From assembly GCF_001676615.1 (NCBI RefSeq), contig NZ_LYXZ01000001.1, forward strand, positions 1-64,000: DNA of 64,000 bases. The letters run 5' to 3'. This DNA comes from Labrys sp. WJW (GTDB lineage: Bacteria; Pseudomonadota; Alphaproteobacteria; Rhizobiales; Labraceae). Made by a program: the position numbers and the translations under genes. Below the pieces are notes generated by a model. The model was not told the DNA's origin, did no database searches, and worked only from the letters and a program-made list of their open reading frames with translations. Positions within the stretch are counted from its first letter, which is position 1; the number at the start of each line of letters is the position of its first letter. Shown piece by piece: positions 9,741 to 18,479 of the stretch.

Positions 9741-11219
9741 TCAAAGCTGGATCCAGGCGGTCTTGAGATCGCTGTATTTGTCCAGGGCGTGCAACGACTT
9801 GTCATGCCCGTTGCCGGACTGCTTGACGCCGCCGAGCGGTACGGTGTTGTCGGCGCCACCGTAGGTGTTGACATGCACCACGCCGGCCCGGATGGCGCGG
9901 ACCATGCGATGGGCGCGCGAGAGGTCGGCGGTCCAGACGGCGGAAGCGAGGCCGTAATCGCTGGCATTGGCGATGGCCACAGCTTCGGCCTCGGTCTCGA
10001 AGGGGATGATCGACAGGATCGGGCCGAAGACCTCTTCCCGGGCCAGCGTCATCCCCTGCGTGACGTCGAAGATGGTCGGCTGCATGTAGAAACCGCCGCT
10101 CTCCTGCAGGATCTGCCGGCCGCCGGTCCTGAGGTGGGCCCCTTCGCCCAGGGCCTGTTCGGCATAGGCCAGATCCTTCTTCAGCTGCGCCTCGCTGGAG
10201 ACGGCACCGATCTCGGTCGAAAGCTGCAGGGGATCGCCGACCTGCATGGTAGAGGCAATGGTGGCGAGCTTTTCGGAAAAGGCCTCGTGAATGGAACGAT
10301 GCACCAGCAGCCTCGAACCGGCGACGCAGACCTGGCCGGCATTGCGGAAGATGCCATGGGCCGAGACCTTTGCCGCCCGATCGAGGTCAGGCGCGTCGGC
10401 GAATACGATGTTGGGCGACTTGCCGCCAAGTTCGAGATAGATGCGCTTCAAATTGGAGCGCGCCGAATATTCCAGCAGCCGGCGCCCGACGCCGCCTGAA
10501 CCAGTGAAGGCCAGCACGTCAATGTCTCCGTGCAGGCCAAGCGCCTCGCCCGTGACGGCGCCCTTTCCGGTGACGACGTTCAGCACGCCTTCGGGCAGGC
10601 CGGCCTCGGCGCAAAGCGAGGCCAGTTTAAGCAGGCTGAGCGAAGCCCCCTCCGCCGGCTTCAACACCACGCAATTGCCGGCCGCCAGCGCCGGCGCGAT
10701 CTTCCAGGCCCCGATCATCATCGGGAAATTCCAGGGAACGATGGCGGCGACGACACCGACCGGCTCGCGATGGACGAGCCCGAGCACGTCGCTGGCCGTC
10801 GGTGCGATCTCGCCATAGATCTTGTCGATCGCCTCGGCGTAATAGCGGAAGGTCGCGGCGGCACTGCCCGGCTCGGCCTTCAGGGCCATGGCGATTTCAG
10901 TGCCGTTGTCGCGGACGCCCAGCACGGCGAGATCGAGGGCGTCGCGCTCGATCAACTCGGCGATGCGCAGCAGCACTTTCTTGCGCGCCGATGGCGCGGC
11001 CTTCGACCAGGAGCCTTTCTCGAAGGCAAGGCGGGCAGCGCGCACCGCGCGGTCGACATCCCCTGCCCCGGCATCGGCAATCGTGGTCAGCGTACGTCCG
11101 TCGATCGGCGAGATGACATCCAGGACAGCACCATCGAGCGGCTCGCTCCAGCTACCGCCGATGAACAGCGATTGTGGAGCGACGGCAAGCTGCCGGCGGC
11201 GGTCGATCTGGTCCTGCAT
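9741..11219 (-). CDS. NAD(P)-dependent aldehyde dehydrogenase
   Basis: The product has 492 residues and the full ALDH superfamily pattern: VPWNFPMMIGAWKIAPALAAGN, KPAE, FTGSGGVGRR, catalytic Glu at about 263 in LELGGKSPN, catalytic Cys at about 298 in GQVCVAGSR, and EEVFGPILS near the end. Sequence style is closest to betaine-aldehyde or gamma-glutamyl-aminobutyraldehyde dehydrogenases, but the substrate cannot be read from sequence. It lies 74 bp downstream of the APC permease on the same strand, suggesting uptake of an amine and oxidation of the derived aldehyde. It could oxidise the aldehyde produced by the phospho-lyase-type enzyme at 17189. Confidence 0.92.
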   Translation of the reverse strand: MQDQIDRRRQLAVAPQSLFIGGSWSEPLDGAVLDVISPIDGRTLTTIADAGAGDVDRAVRAARLAFEKGSWSKAAPSARKKVLLRIAELIERDALDLAVLGVRDNGTEIAMALKAEPGSAAATFRYYAEAIDKIYGEIAPTASDVLGLVHREPVGVVAAIVPWNFPMMIGAWKIAPALAAGNCVVLKPAEGASLSLLKLASLCAEAGLPEGVLNVVTGKGAVTGEALGLHGDIDVLAFTGSGGVGRRLLEYSARSNLKRIYLELGGKSPNIVFADAPDLDRAAKVSAHGIFRNAGQVCVAGSRLLVHRSIHEAFSEKLATIASTMQVGDPLQLSTEIGAVSSEAQLKKDLAYAEQALGEGAHLRTGGRQILQESGGFYMQPTIFDVTQGMTLAREEVFGPILSIIPFETEAEAVAIANASDYGLASAVWTADLSRAHRMVRAIRAGVVHVNTYGGADNTVPLGGVKQSGNGHDKSLHALDKYSDLKTAWIQL

Positions 11220-11293
11220 TTCTCAATTCTCACAGACAGGGATGGCAGGCACTACGCCCACCATCGAGATTGGAATGATCGCGTACCCTCAGC

Positions 11294-12784
11294 CTACGCC
11301 TCCTGCCCGACACCCAGCCGGGCAAAGGCCTTCGCGTCGGTGGATTTCAGCCGGATGGCCGCCAGGAAGCCGATGATGCCGGCAATCGGAACCAGGCCCG
11401 GCAACAGCACGGCAAGCACGCCATTGGCACCGGCGAGTGCCCCGAAATTCACCGCGATGAAATAGACCAGCGCCAGCAAGATCAGGCCTGTCACCACCGG
11501 CAGGATCTTGGTCACCAGCACATTGCCCTCGAGCCCGGGATTGCGGGTGAAGAAGGCGACAATCGCCAGCGCCGTGAAGGCCATCAGCAGGATGATCGCC
11601 AGGGTCGCGACATTGGTGAGCCAGGAGAACAGGGCCAGCACCGGATCCTGCCCCGTGGCGGCAAAGAGCGCGACCACCAGCGCGGCGATGACGGTCTGGA
11701 TCATCGAGCCGACATGGGGGCTCTGGAACAGGGAATGCGTCACGCCGACCGATCTCGGCAGAAGCCCCTCGCGGCCGGCGACATAGATGTAGCGCGCCAC
11801 GCCATTGTGGAAGGCGAGCACACCCGCGAACAGGCTGGTGATGAACAGAAGGCTCATCACCACGGTGATCCAGTGGCCGACATAGCGCTCGGCAAGGCCG
11901 AAGAGGAAGGTCGTCGGATCGGCAAGGCCCTGCAGCTGCGGTACGAGCTTGTCGACACCGGCACCGTTCACCATCAGCCACGAGGTCAGCATGTAGAAGA
12001 TGCCGATGAGCAGCACGGAGATATAGGTCGCCCGTGGCACGGTCCGGTGCGGTTCGCGAGCCTCCTCGCTGTAGATCGTCGTCGCCTCGAAGCCGATGAA
12101 GGCGGCAAAGCAGAACAGGATGCCGATAGCGGGCGTGCCGCTCAGAAACGCCGCCGGCGTGAAGGGTGTCAAGGTGAGGCCGGCATCACCACCCTTGAAG
12201 AAGATCGCCGCATCGATGACCAGCACGACCAGATATTCGAGCGCGACCAGCACGGTGAGGATCTTGGCCGAGAGGTCGACCCGGCGATAGCCGAAAATGG
12301 CCACCGCGGCGATGCCGACATAGGTCCACACCCACCAGGGCAAATCGAGGCCGAACTGCTCGGCAAAGAAGCCCTTGGTCGCGGCACCGAACATGCCGAA
12401 TACGCCGATCTGCATGCAGTTGTAGGCGAGGATGGCGATGAGGGCGGCAGCACCCCCCATCAGGCCGCCGAGCCCCTGCGCGGTATAGGCGTAAAAGGCG
12501 CCGGCATTGCGGATATGGCGGGCCATGGCGACATAGCCAACGGCAAAGAGCAGCAGGATCAGGGTGACCAGCACGAAGGTCAGCGGGATACCGGGGCCAT
12601 TGCCCAGCAGCATGGACAGAGGCACGCCGCCGGCGACCGCCGTCAGGGGTGCCGCGGCCGAGACCACCAGGAAGGTGATCGCCCCCACGCCGAGGCTGTT
12701 CTTGCGGAGCTGGTTGGATGATTGGCTTTGCGAGGCTTGCTGCGTGTCTGGTCGCGTGTCTTGCCGCGAATCCTGGATGGTCAT
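11294..12784 (-). CDS. APC-family amino acid/amine permease
   Basis: This is a 496-residue membrane protein with about 12 hydrophobic segments. The first contains the APC signature (LGVGAITFLVVSAAAPLTAVAGGVPLS), and a central FCFAAFIGFEATTIYSEEAREPHRTVPRA matches APC transmembrane segment 6 and its following loop. The soluble N-terminus is Gln/Ser rich. Likely substrates are amino acids or amines taken up with protons or sodium; the specificity is not readable. It heads the minus-strand pair with the aldehyde dehydrogenase and is divergent from the IclR regulator at 13072, across a 287-bp region with a strong inverted repeat that may control both directions. Confidence 0.88.
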   Translation of the reverse strand: MTIQDSRQDTRPDTQQASQSQSSNQLRKNSLGVGAITFLVVSAAAPLTAVAGGVPLSMLLGNGPGIPLTFVLVTLILLLFAVGYVAMARHIRNAGAFYAYTAQGLGGLMGGAAALIAILAYNCMQIGVFGMFGAATKGFFAEQFGLDLPWWVWTYVGIAAVAIFGYRRVDLSAKILTVLVALEYLVVLVIDAAIFFKGGDAGLTLTPFTPAAFLSGTPAIGILFCFAAFIGFEATTIYSEEAREPHRTVPRATYISVLLIGIFYMLTSWLMVNGAGVDKLVPQLQGLADPTTFLFGLAERYVGHWITVVMSLLFITSLFAGVLAFHNGVARYIYVAGREGLLPRSVGVTHSLFQSPHVGSMIQTVIAALVVALFAATGQDPVLALFSWLTNVATLAIILLMAFTALAIVAFFTRNPGLEGNVLVTKILPVVTGLILLALVYFIAVNFGALAGANGVLAVLLPGLVPIAGIIGFLAAIRLKSTDAKAFARLGVGQEA

Positions 12785-12911
12785 GGGCGTTGGTTCCCCT
12801 GGTTGAAGGCGCCGGCATGCGTGGGGAAAGCCCGCCCGCCGTCTTGTCAGAAACGGCGGGAGCGATGCTGCCCCTTATTCTTGTTGATCGCCTGTATTGG
12901 TGCGCAAACTT

Positions 12912-12943
12912 CGGTTCAATATTTGAACCGTTACTTCAAATAT
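12912..12943. promoter_or_regulatory. Overlapping inverted repeats, probable IclR operator
   Basis: In the divergent region between the permease and the IclR gene, CGGTTCAA-TAT-TTGAACCG (12912-12930) is a perfect 8-bp-arm inverted repeat. It overlaps a second one, ATATTTGAA (12919-12927) and TTCAAATAT (12935-12943), 7 bp apart. The sequence is AT-rich compared with its surroundings. Many IclR proteins bind palindromes of about 15 bp of this form next to their own genes, so autoregulation and control of both transcripts are likely. Confidence 0.65.
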
Positions 12944-13071
12944 AGACTTGCAAAGAACCGCGGCAGCTGTCAAGTTATTTCGCATGTTAAATATCTCGGG
13001 TCGCGGCAGAAGAACCCGCAAGGCTATCGGTGCGCTGGAAGCCGAGACGAACCGACCCCGGAGGAGGAAGA

Positions 13072-13917
13072 ATGAGCACGATCGGCAAGGCCCTTTCATT
13101 GCTGGATACCGTGTCGCGCCTAGAGGAGGAGGCGGGGCTCACCGACATCGCCCGGCTCTGCGCCCTCGACAAGGCCACCACCCGCCGCTTCCTGGTGGAA
13201 CTCACCAGGCACGGCTTCGTCGAGCAGGACCCGGTGACCCGCAAATACCGCATCGGGGCGGCGCCGGTGCGCCTCGCCCGCATCCGCGAGGCCCGCTATC
13301 CGTTCCTGAGCATCGCCCTGCCCCATATCAAGGCGCTGGCGGAGACCTCGGCCGAGACGGTGCATCTTTCCGAATTCGCGGGTGGCCGGCTCGCCACCAT
13401 CCATGTCGAGGATTCACCCAAAGCCCATCGGGTCATCGTCGATGTCGGCGGCATCCTGCCCTTCCACGCGACCGCTTCCGGGCTCGCCTTCCTGGCCTTC
13501 CGCCCCGCGGGCGAGATCGAGGCCGCCTTGGCCTCGCCGCTGGAACGCTTCACCGAGCATACGATCACCGACCCGGCGCAGATCGGCGAATTGCTTCGGG
13601 AGACCAAAGCGAGGGGCTTCTCGATCGGCCATCAGGGCTTCGAGATCGGCGTCGTCAGCGTTGCCGCCCCGATCCGCTCGCCCAGCGGCCAGCCGATCGG
13701 ATGCATCGCCGTGGCGGCCCCGACGGTGCGTGTCGGCAAGACAGCCCTGCAAGCCCTGGGCATCGAGGCCGTCGCCACGGCCGAGGCCATTTCGGAACAA
13801 TATTACGGCCTGAAACGGCCCGTGGAGACCAATGCTCGTCCAGGAAATGCGGATCTTGGAAATGCGCGTCCTGGGAATGCACGTCCTGGGAATGCACGTC
13901 TTGGGAGGACTGGCTGA
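13072..13917 (+). CDS. IclR-family transcriptional regulator
   Basis: The product has 281 residues. An N-terminal winged helix (about 1-65: IGKALSLLDTVSRLEEEAGLTDIARLCALDKATTRRFLVEL, given here only as the helix-turn-helix landmark) is followed by the IclR effector domain (about 75-250, with FHATASGLAFLAF and GVVSVAAPIRSPSG). The ATG at 13072 has GAGGAGG 5-11 nt upstream, better than upstream in-frame alternatives. The last 30 residues are unusual: five tandem 15-bp units give NARPG-like pentapeptides. The stop overlaps the next start (TGATG), so the gene is translationally coupled to the catabolic operon that it presumably controls. Confidence 0.9.
   Translation: MSTIGKALSLLDTVSRLEEEAGLTDIARLCALDKATTRRFLVELTRHGFVEQDPVTRKYRIGAAPVRLARIREARYPFLSIALPHIKALAETSAETVHLSEFAGGRLATIHVEDSPKAHRVIVDVGGILPFHATASGLAFLAFRPAGEIEAALASPLERFTEHTITDPAQIGELLRETKARGFSIGHQGFEIGVVSVAAPIRSPSGQPIGCIAVAAPTVRVGKTALQALGIEAVATAEAISEQYYGLKRPVETNARPGNADLGNARPGNARPGNARLGRTG
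13831..13905 (+). repeat. Five tandem 15-bp repeats at the 3' end of the IclR gene
   Basis: Units begin at 13831, 13846, 13861, 13876 and 13891. They follow the consensus AATGCxCGTCCTGGG and encode NARPG, NADLG, NARPG, NARPG and NARLG. Because the unit is a multiple of three, copy-number change would lengthen or shorten the C-terminal tail without a frameshift. The block sits immediately before the stop codon. Confidence 0.95.
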
Positions 13918-15170
13918 TGCGTTCGCCGATATCGGCCCCCAAGATACTCGTGATCGGAACGGGTGACACCAAGTCCGACGAATTGCAGTTCATGGCCTCC
14001 GTCATCCGGGAGGCGGGTGGACGCCCAGCTCTGGTTGATGTGAGCATCCTGGGCGATCCATCCTATGTCCCCGATCATTCGAGGCATGATGTCGCCGCGG
14101 CCGCCGGAACCTCCATCGATACCATCATCGCCAGCGGCGACGAGAACAGCGCGATGGCCCTGATGGCCCAGGGCGCGGCAGCCCTCGTCCTCGACCTCTA
14201 CCAGGCCGGCAATGTGGATGGCATCATCGTCCTCGGCGGCTCGATGGGCACCGACCTCGCCCTCGACGTATCGGCCGTCCTGCCGGTGGGGGTGCCCAAA
14301 TTCATCGTCTCGACGATTGCCTATTCCCACCTCCTTCCGCCCGAGCGTATCGCGCCCGACTTGATGATGATCTTGTGGGCCGGCGGCCTCTACGGCCTCA
14401 GCGGCATTTGCTGCGCCGTGCTGTCGCAAGCCTGCGGCGCCGTAGTGGGTGCAGCCCGGCATAGCCGCAAGCCGGATAGCGCCCGCCCCCTGATCGGCAT
14501 GACTTCCCTCGGTTCAACCTGCCTCAAATATATGAAACATCTCAAGCCGGAGCTGGAACGGCGCGGCTATGACGTTGCGGTGTTCCATGCCACCGGCATG
14601 GGCGGACGCGCTTTCGAGGCGATTGCCGAGAAGGGCGGCTTCGCGGCGGTCTTCGATTTCTGCATCCAGGAAGTCAGCAACCATCATTACGGCAGCATCG
14701 TCACCTCCGGCCCGGACCGTCTGGAAAATGCCGGCCGCGCCGGCATCCCCCAGATCGTTGCGCCGGGCGCCGTCGACATGGTCGACCTGCCGTCCTGGCG
14801 CGCGCCGCCGCCGATCCTGGCTGACCGCCCCTATCACGCCCATAACCGCCTGATCGGCTCGGTGACCGCCTCGCCCGAGGGCCGGCGCGAGATCGCGCGC
14901 GTGGTCGCCGCCAAGCTCGATCGGGCCACCGGCAAGACCGCCTTCCTGCTGCCGATCGAAGGATTGCAGGAATGGGACAAGCCGGGCGAGCCGCTGCACG
15001 ATCCGGCGGGACATGCGGCCTTCGTCGACGAAATCCGCAAAGCCCTCCCCGCTCACGTCGAGTTCCGGGAGATCGGCGCCCATATCAACACGCCGCATTT
15101 CTCGCAAAAGGCGCTCGAACTCTTCGACGCCTGGGTGGCCGAGGGCATCGTGCCGGAGGGGCGGCCATGA
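13917..15170 (+). CDS. Tm-1-like ATP-binding (UPF0261) protein
   Basis: The product has 417 residues with the UPF0261/Tm-1 N-terminal pattern: ILVIGTGDTKSDELQFMASVI, DVSILG, GGSMGTDLALDVSAVLPVGVPKFIVST, then GMTSLGSTCLKYMKHLKPELERRGYDVAVFHATGMGGRAFE and a late IVAPGAVDMVD. The family is widespread near catabolic operons. Its plant relative Tm-1 binds ATP and viral replicase, but no bacterial reaction is established. The ATG overlaps the IclR stop by one base, and the stop overlaps the next gene start by four (ATGA). It is therefore part of the IclR operon and may act on a pathway intermediate; this is inference. Confidence 0.88.
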   Translation: MRSPISAPKILVIGTGDTKSDELQFMASVIREAGGRPALVDVSILGDPSYVPDHSRHDVAAAAGTSIDTIIASGDENSAMALMAQGAAALVLDLYQAGNVDGIIVLGGSMGTDLALDVSAVLPVGVPKFIVSTIAYSHLLPPERIAPDLMMILWAGGLYGLSGICCAVLSQACGAVVGAARHSRKPDSARPLIGMTSLGSTCLKYMKHLKPELERRGYDVAVFHATGMGGRAFEAIAEKGGFAAVFDFCIQEVSNHHYGSIVTSGPDRLENAGRAGIPQIVAPGAVDMVDLPSWRAPPPILADRPYHAHNRLIGSVTASPEGRREIARVVAAKLDRATGKTAFLLPIEGLQEWDKPGEPLHDPAGHAAFVDEIRKALPAHVEFREIGAHINTPHFSQKALELFDAWVAEGIVPEGRP

Positions 15171-15817
15171 CCGGCGATCGCGCCCTCATCCTCGATTTCG
15201 GCGGCGTCGTCACCCGCACCCTGTTCGAGACCCATGACGTCACCGAGCGCACGCTCGGCCTGGCGCCTGATACGCTTACCTGGCGCGGCCCCTTCGCTCC
15301 CGAAACCGATCCGCTCTGGGTCTCGATGCAGGCTCACGAGATCAGCGAACGGGACTACTGGCTCACCCGTGCCCGCGAAGTCGGCCGGATGGTCGGCGAG
15401 GACTGGACGGATATGCAGACCTTCGTGCGTCGGGCCCGCGGCGCCGAACCCGAATTGGTGCTGCGGCCCGAGGCGCGCGAGGCCATCCTGCGGGTCAAGG
15501 CGGCGGGATTGAAGCTCGCCATTCTCTCCAACGAGCTCGACCTGTTCTACGGCGTCGAGTTCCGCAGGCGCTTTCCGCTGATCGACCGCTTCGACTTGAT
15601 CGTCGACGCCACCCATACCGGGATACTGAAACCCGATCCGCGCGCCTATGAACAGGTGCTGGCCGAGCTCGGCCTGCCGCGCGAGCGCTGCGTCTTCGTC
15701 GACGACCAGCTCAAGAACATCGAGGGCGCCAGAGCGGTGCACCTGCCCTTTGTCCATTTCGACGTCACCCGGCCGTCCCAGGGCTATGCCCAGGCCCTGG
15801 CCATGCTCGGCCTTTGA
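15167..15817 (+). CDS. HAD-superfamily (IA) hydrolase
   Basis: The product has 216 residues and all HAD motifs: motif I LDFGGVV near residue 8, motif II SNEL, Lys in TGILKPDPRAYE, and motif IV VFVDDQLKNIEGA. The cap is helical and short, as in subclass IA (YihX or epoxide-hydrolase N-terminal type). The first Asp is followed by GGV rather than DGT, common in this subgroup, so either phosphatase or dehalogenase-like chemistry is possible. It overlaps the UPF0261 gene by four bases. In an operon with a kinase and a phospho-lyase-type enzyme, it could dephosphorylate an off-pathway phosphorylated amine. Confidence 0.85.
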   Translation: MTGDRALILDFGGVVTRTLFETHDVTERTLGLAPDTLTWRGPFAPETDPLWVSMQAHEISERDYWLTRAREVGRMVGEDWTDMQTFVRRARGAEPELVLRPEAREAILRVKAAGLKLAILSNELDLFYGVEFRRRFPLIDRFDLIVDATHTGILKPDPRAYEQVLAELGLPRERCVFVDDQLKNIEGARAVHLPFVHFDVTRPSQGYAQALAMLGL

Positions 15818-15825
15818 GAGGAAGA

Positions 15826-17187
15826 ATGATGCGTGAGACCAATTTCCTGATCGAGAACAATGCCCGCCAGCTCTGGCATCCGATGGCGCATCCGGCCGAC
15901 ATGCAGGCCAATCCGCCGCGCATCATCACCTCGGCCAGGGGCGTCGAGATCACCGACATCCATGGCAAGACGGTGCTGGACGGCGTCGGTGGCCTGTGGA
16001 ACGTCAATCTGGGCTATTCGAACGATCCGGTGAAACAGGCGATCAAGGACCAGCTCGACGAGTTACCCTATTACTCGACGTTCCGGGGCACCACCAACGC
16101 ACCCTCGATCGAGCTCGCCTATGAACTGGCGCAATGGTTCAGGGAGGACGGTCTCAGCCGCGCCTTCTTCACCTCCGGCGGCTCGGATTCGGTGGAAACC
16201 TGCCTGCGGCTGGCGCGGCAATATCACCGGGTCAACGGCCAGCCTGAACGCACCAAGTTCATCGCCCTGAAGAAGGGCTACCACGGCACCCATTTCGGCG
16301 GCGCCTCCGTCAACGGCAACCAGCATTTCCGCCGCAACTACGAGCCTTTGCTGCCGGGCGTCTATCACCTGCCGGCGCCCTGGCCCTATCGCAATCCCTT
16401 CGGCACCGAGGACGGCGCCGAGATCACGGCGGCGATCGGTCGGCTGTTCGAAGAGGAAATCGCCTTCCAGGGCGCCGATACCATCGCGGCCCTGATCCTG
16501 GAGCCGGTGCTCGGCTCGGGCGGCATCATCGTGCCGCATGAGAGCTTCCTGCCGCTGATGCGCGAGATCTGCGACCGGCACGGCATCCTGCTGATCGCCG
16601 ACGAGGTGATCACCGCCTTCGGCCGCACCGGCGCCTGGACGGGATCGCGCCTGTGGGGCATCAAGCCCGACCTGATGTCGACGGCCAAGGCAATCACCAA
16701 CGGCTATTTCCCCTTCGGCGTGGCGATGATCTCGGAGACGATCGCGCAGGCCTTCGAGAGCGACAAGGCGGGCAAGGCTACCATCAGCCATGGTTACACC
16801 TATTCCGGCCACCCGATCGGCGCGGCGGCGGCGATTGCCACGCTGAAGGAAACCCGCCGGCTCAACGTGGCCGCCAATGCCGGCGCACGGGGCGTCGAAC
16901 TCGGCCAGGGGCTCGAAGGCCTCAAGGCCCGGCACGAACTCGTCGGCGACGTGCGCGGCATCGGCCTGATGTGGGCGCTCGAACTGGTCGGCGATCGCGC
17001 CAGGAAGACGCCCGCCGCCAAGGACGTGGTGCAGAAGGTGCAGGACGTCGCCTATGAGGCCGGCGTGCTGGTGCGGACCTCCGGCGCCAATGTCATCATC
17101 TCGCCGCCCCTGGTGATCAGCGCCGAGGACGCCGCGCGCATCGTCGCCGCGCTCGATGCCGGGCTGAGCGCCGCGGGAGGGCGCTGA
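15826..17187 (+). CDS. Class III aminotransferase (omega-amino-acid:pyruvate type)
   Basis: This is a 453-residue PLP enzyme. It has HPMAHPADMQANPPRI, YHGTHFGGASV, the cofactor Asp at about 259 in ADEVITAFGRTG, and the Schiff-base Lys at about 288 in STAKAITNG. The pattern is that of omega-transaminases acting on terminal amines such as beta-alanine, putrescine or taurine, usually with pyruvate as acceptor. GAGAGGAAG precedes the ATG at 15826, and a second ATG follows immediately. It lies 8 bp after the HAD gene and 1 bp before the second class III enzyme. It may deaminate the primary amine substrate or a breakdown product of the pathway. Confidence 0.88.
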   Translation: MMRETNFLIENNARQLWHPMAHPADMQANPPRIITSARGVEITDIHGKTVLDGVGGLWNVNLGYSNDPVKQAIKDQLDELPYYSTFRGTTNAPSIELAYELAQWFREDGLSRAFFTSGGSDSVETCLRLARQYHRVNGQPERTKFIALKKGYHGTHFGGASVNGNQHFRRNYEPLLPGVYHLPAPWPYRNPFGTEDGAEITAAIGRLFEEEIAFQGADTIAALILEPVLGSGGIIVPHESFLPLMREICDRHGILLIADEVITAFGRTGAWTGSRLWGIKPDLMSTAKAITNGYFPFGVAMISETIAQAFESDKAGKATISHGYTYSGHPIGAAAAIATLKETRRLNVAANAGARGVELGQGLEGLKARHELVGDVRGIGLMWALELVGDRARKTPAAKDVVQKVQDVAYEAGVLVRTSGANVIISPPLVISAEDAARIVAALDAGLSAAGGR

Positions 17188-17188
17188 G

Positions 17189-18472
17189 ATGGACGGCAAC
17201 GCCGCTCTGCTCGCCCGCCGCGAAAGGTTGCTCGGCCGGAACATGTCGCTGTTCTACGAAGAGCCGGTGCATTTGGTGCGCGGCGAGGGCGTCTGGCTCT
17301 GGGACGATGAGGGCCGGCGCTATCTCGACTGCTACAACAATGTGCCGCATGTCGGCCATTGCCACCCGCGCGTGGTCGAGGCGATCACGCGTCAGGCCTC
17401 GACGCTCAACACCCATACGCGCTATCTGCATGAGGGTATCCTCGATTATGTCGAGCGCCTGACCGGGACATTCGATACCAGCCTGAACGCGGCCATCCTC
17501 ACCTGCACCGGCAGCGAGGCCAACGACGTCGCCCTACGCATGGCGCAGGCGATGACCGGCAAGACCGGCGTGATCGCCACCGACCACACCTATCACGGCA
17601 ACACCGCCGCCGTTTCTCAGCTTTCCACCCGGATGCCGCCGGTCGGCGGCTTCGGCGGCCATGTCCGCCATGTACCGGCGCCGGACAGCTACCGCCCGCT
17701 CGGCGGGGAGCCGGGCGAAGCCTTCGCGGCGGCCTTCGCCGCCAAGGTCGAGGAGGCGATCGCCTCGCTCCAGGCGAGCCCACATGGCTTTTCCGCCCTG
17801 ATCATCGACCCCTTTTTCGCGAATGAAGGCTTTCCCGATTTGCCGCCGGGCTTTCTCGACCGGACCGTCGCGGCCGTGCACAAGGCGGGCGGGCTCGTCA
17901 TCGCCGACGAGGTCCAGCCCGGCTTCGGCCGCACCGGCAGCCATATGTGGGGCCACCAGCATGCCGGTTTCGTGCCCGACATCGTCACGCTGGGCAAGCC
18001 GATGGCCAATGGCCATCCGGTCGGCGGCGTCGTCGCCAACATCGATACCATCAACGCCTTCCGCAAGGCGTTCCGCTATTTCAACACTTTCGGCGGCAAT
18101 CCGGTTTCCTGCGCGGCCGCGATGGCCGTCCTCGATGTGATCGAGGAGGAAGGATTGATCGAGAATGCCAGGATTGTCGGTGCCTACACCCGCGCCGGCT
18201 TCGAACGGCTCGCCGACAAGCACACTTTGATCGGCGACATCCGCGGCAGCGGCCTGTTCATGGGCACCGAATTCGTGCTCGACCGCACCAGCAAGCAGCC
18301 GGCACCGGAACCGGCGACCCGCATCATCAACGCCATGCGCGAGCGCGGCGTGCTGATGGGTAAGATCGGCGTGCATCAATGCGCCACCAAGATCCGTCCG
18401 CCCATGCCGTTCTCCAAGGAGCATGCCGATCTCATGCTCTCCACACTCGACGACGTGCTGTCGGACCTGTGA
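17189..18472 (+). CDS. Class III PLP enzyme, amine-phosphate phospho-lyase type
   Basis: The product has 427 residues. The segments [37 protein letters not shown] and [11 protein letters not shown] Asp at about 240 in [10 protein letters not shown] and Lys at about 270 in TLGKPMANG match the AGXT2-like subgroup. That subgroup includes ethanolamine-phosphate phospho-lyase and phosphohydroxylysine phospho-lyase, which eliminate ammonia and phosphate to leave an aldehyde. True transaminases share the fold, so the assignment leans on the next gene, a small-molecule kinase of the type that makes such substrates. A paralogue is at 38741. Confidence 0.78.
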   Translation: MDGNAALLARRERLLGRNMSLFYEEPVHLVRGEGVWLWDDEGRRYLDCYNNVPHVGHCHPRVVEAITRQASTLNTHTRYLHEGILDYVERLTGTFDTSLNAAILTCTGSEANDVALRMAQAMTGKTGVIATDHTYHGNTAAVSQLSTRMPPVGGFGGHVRHVPAPDSYRPLGGEPGEAFAAAFAAKVEEAIASLQASPHGFSALIIDPFFANEGFPDLPPGFLDRTVAAVHKAGGLVIADEVQPGFGRTGSHMWGHQHAGFVPDIVTLGKPMANGHPVGGVVANIDTINAFRKAFRYFNTFGGNPVSCAAAMAVLDVIEEEGLIENARIVGAYTRAGFERLADKHTLIGDIRGSGLFMGTEFVLDRTSKQPAPEPATRIINAMRERGVLMGKIGVHQCATKIRPPMPFSKEHADLMLSTLDDVLSDL

Positions 18473-18479
18473 GGCGGTG

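Noticed and set aside
13831..13905. CRISPR array
   Set aside because: The 15-bp units are directly abutting, with no spacers, and are in frame with the IclR coding sequence.
12948..13916. N-terminal extension of the UPF0261 protein by about 320 codons
   Set aside because: The frame is open but overlaps the IclR gene in another frame. The family begins at MRSPISAPKILVIG (13917), and the extension is Arg/Pro-rich shadow sequence.
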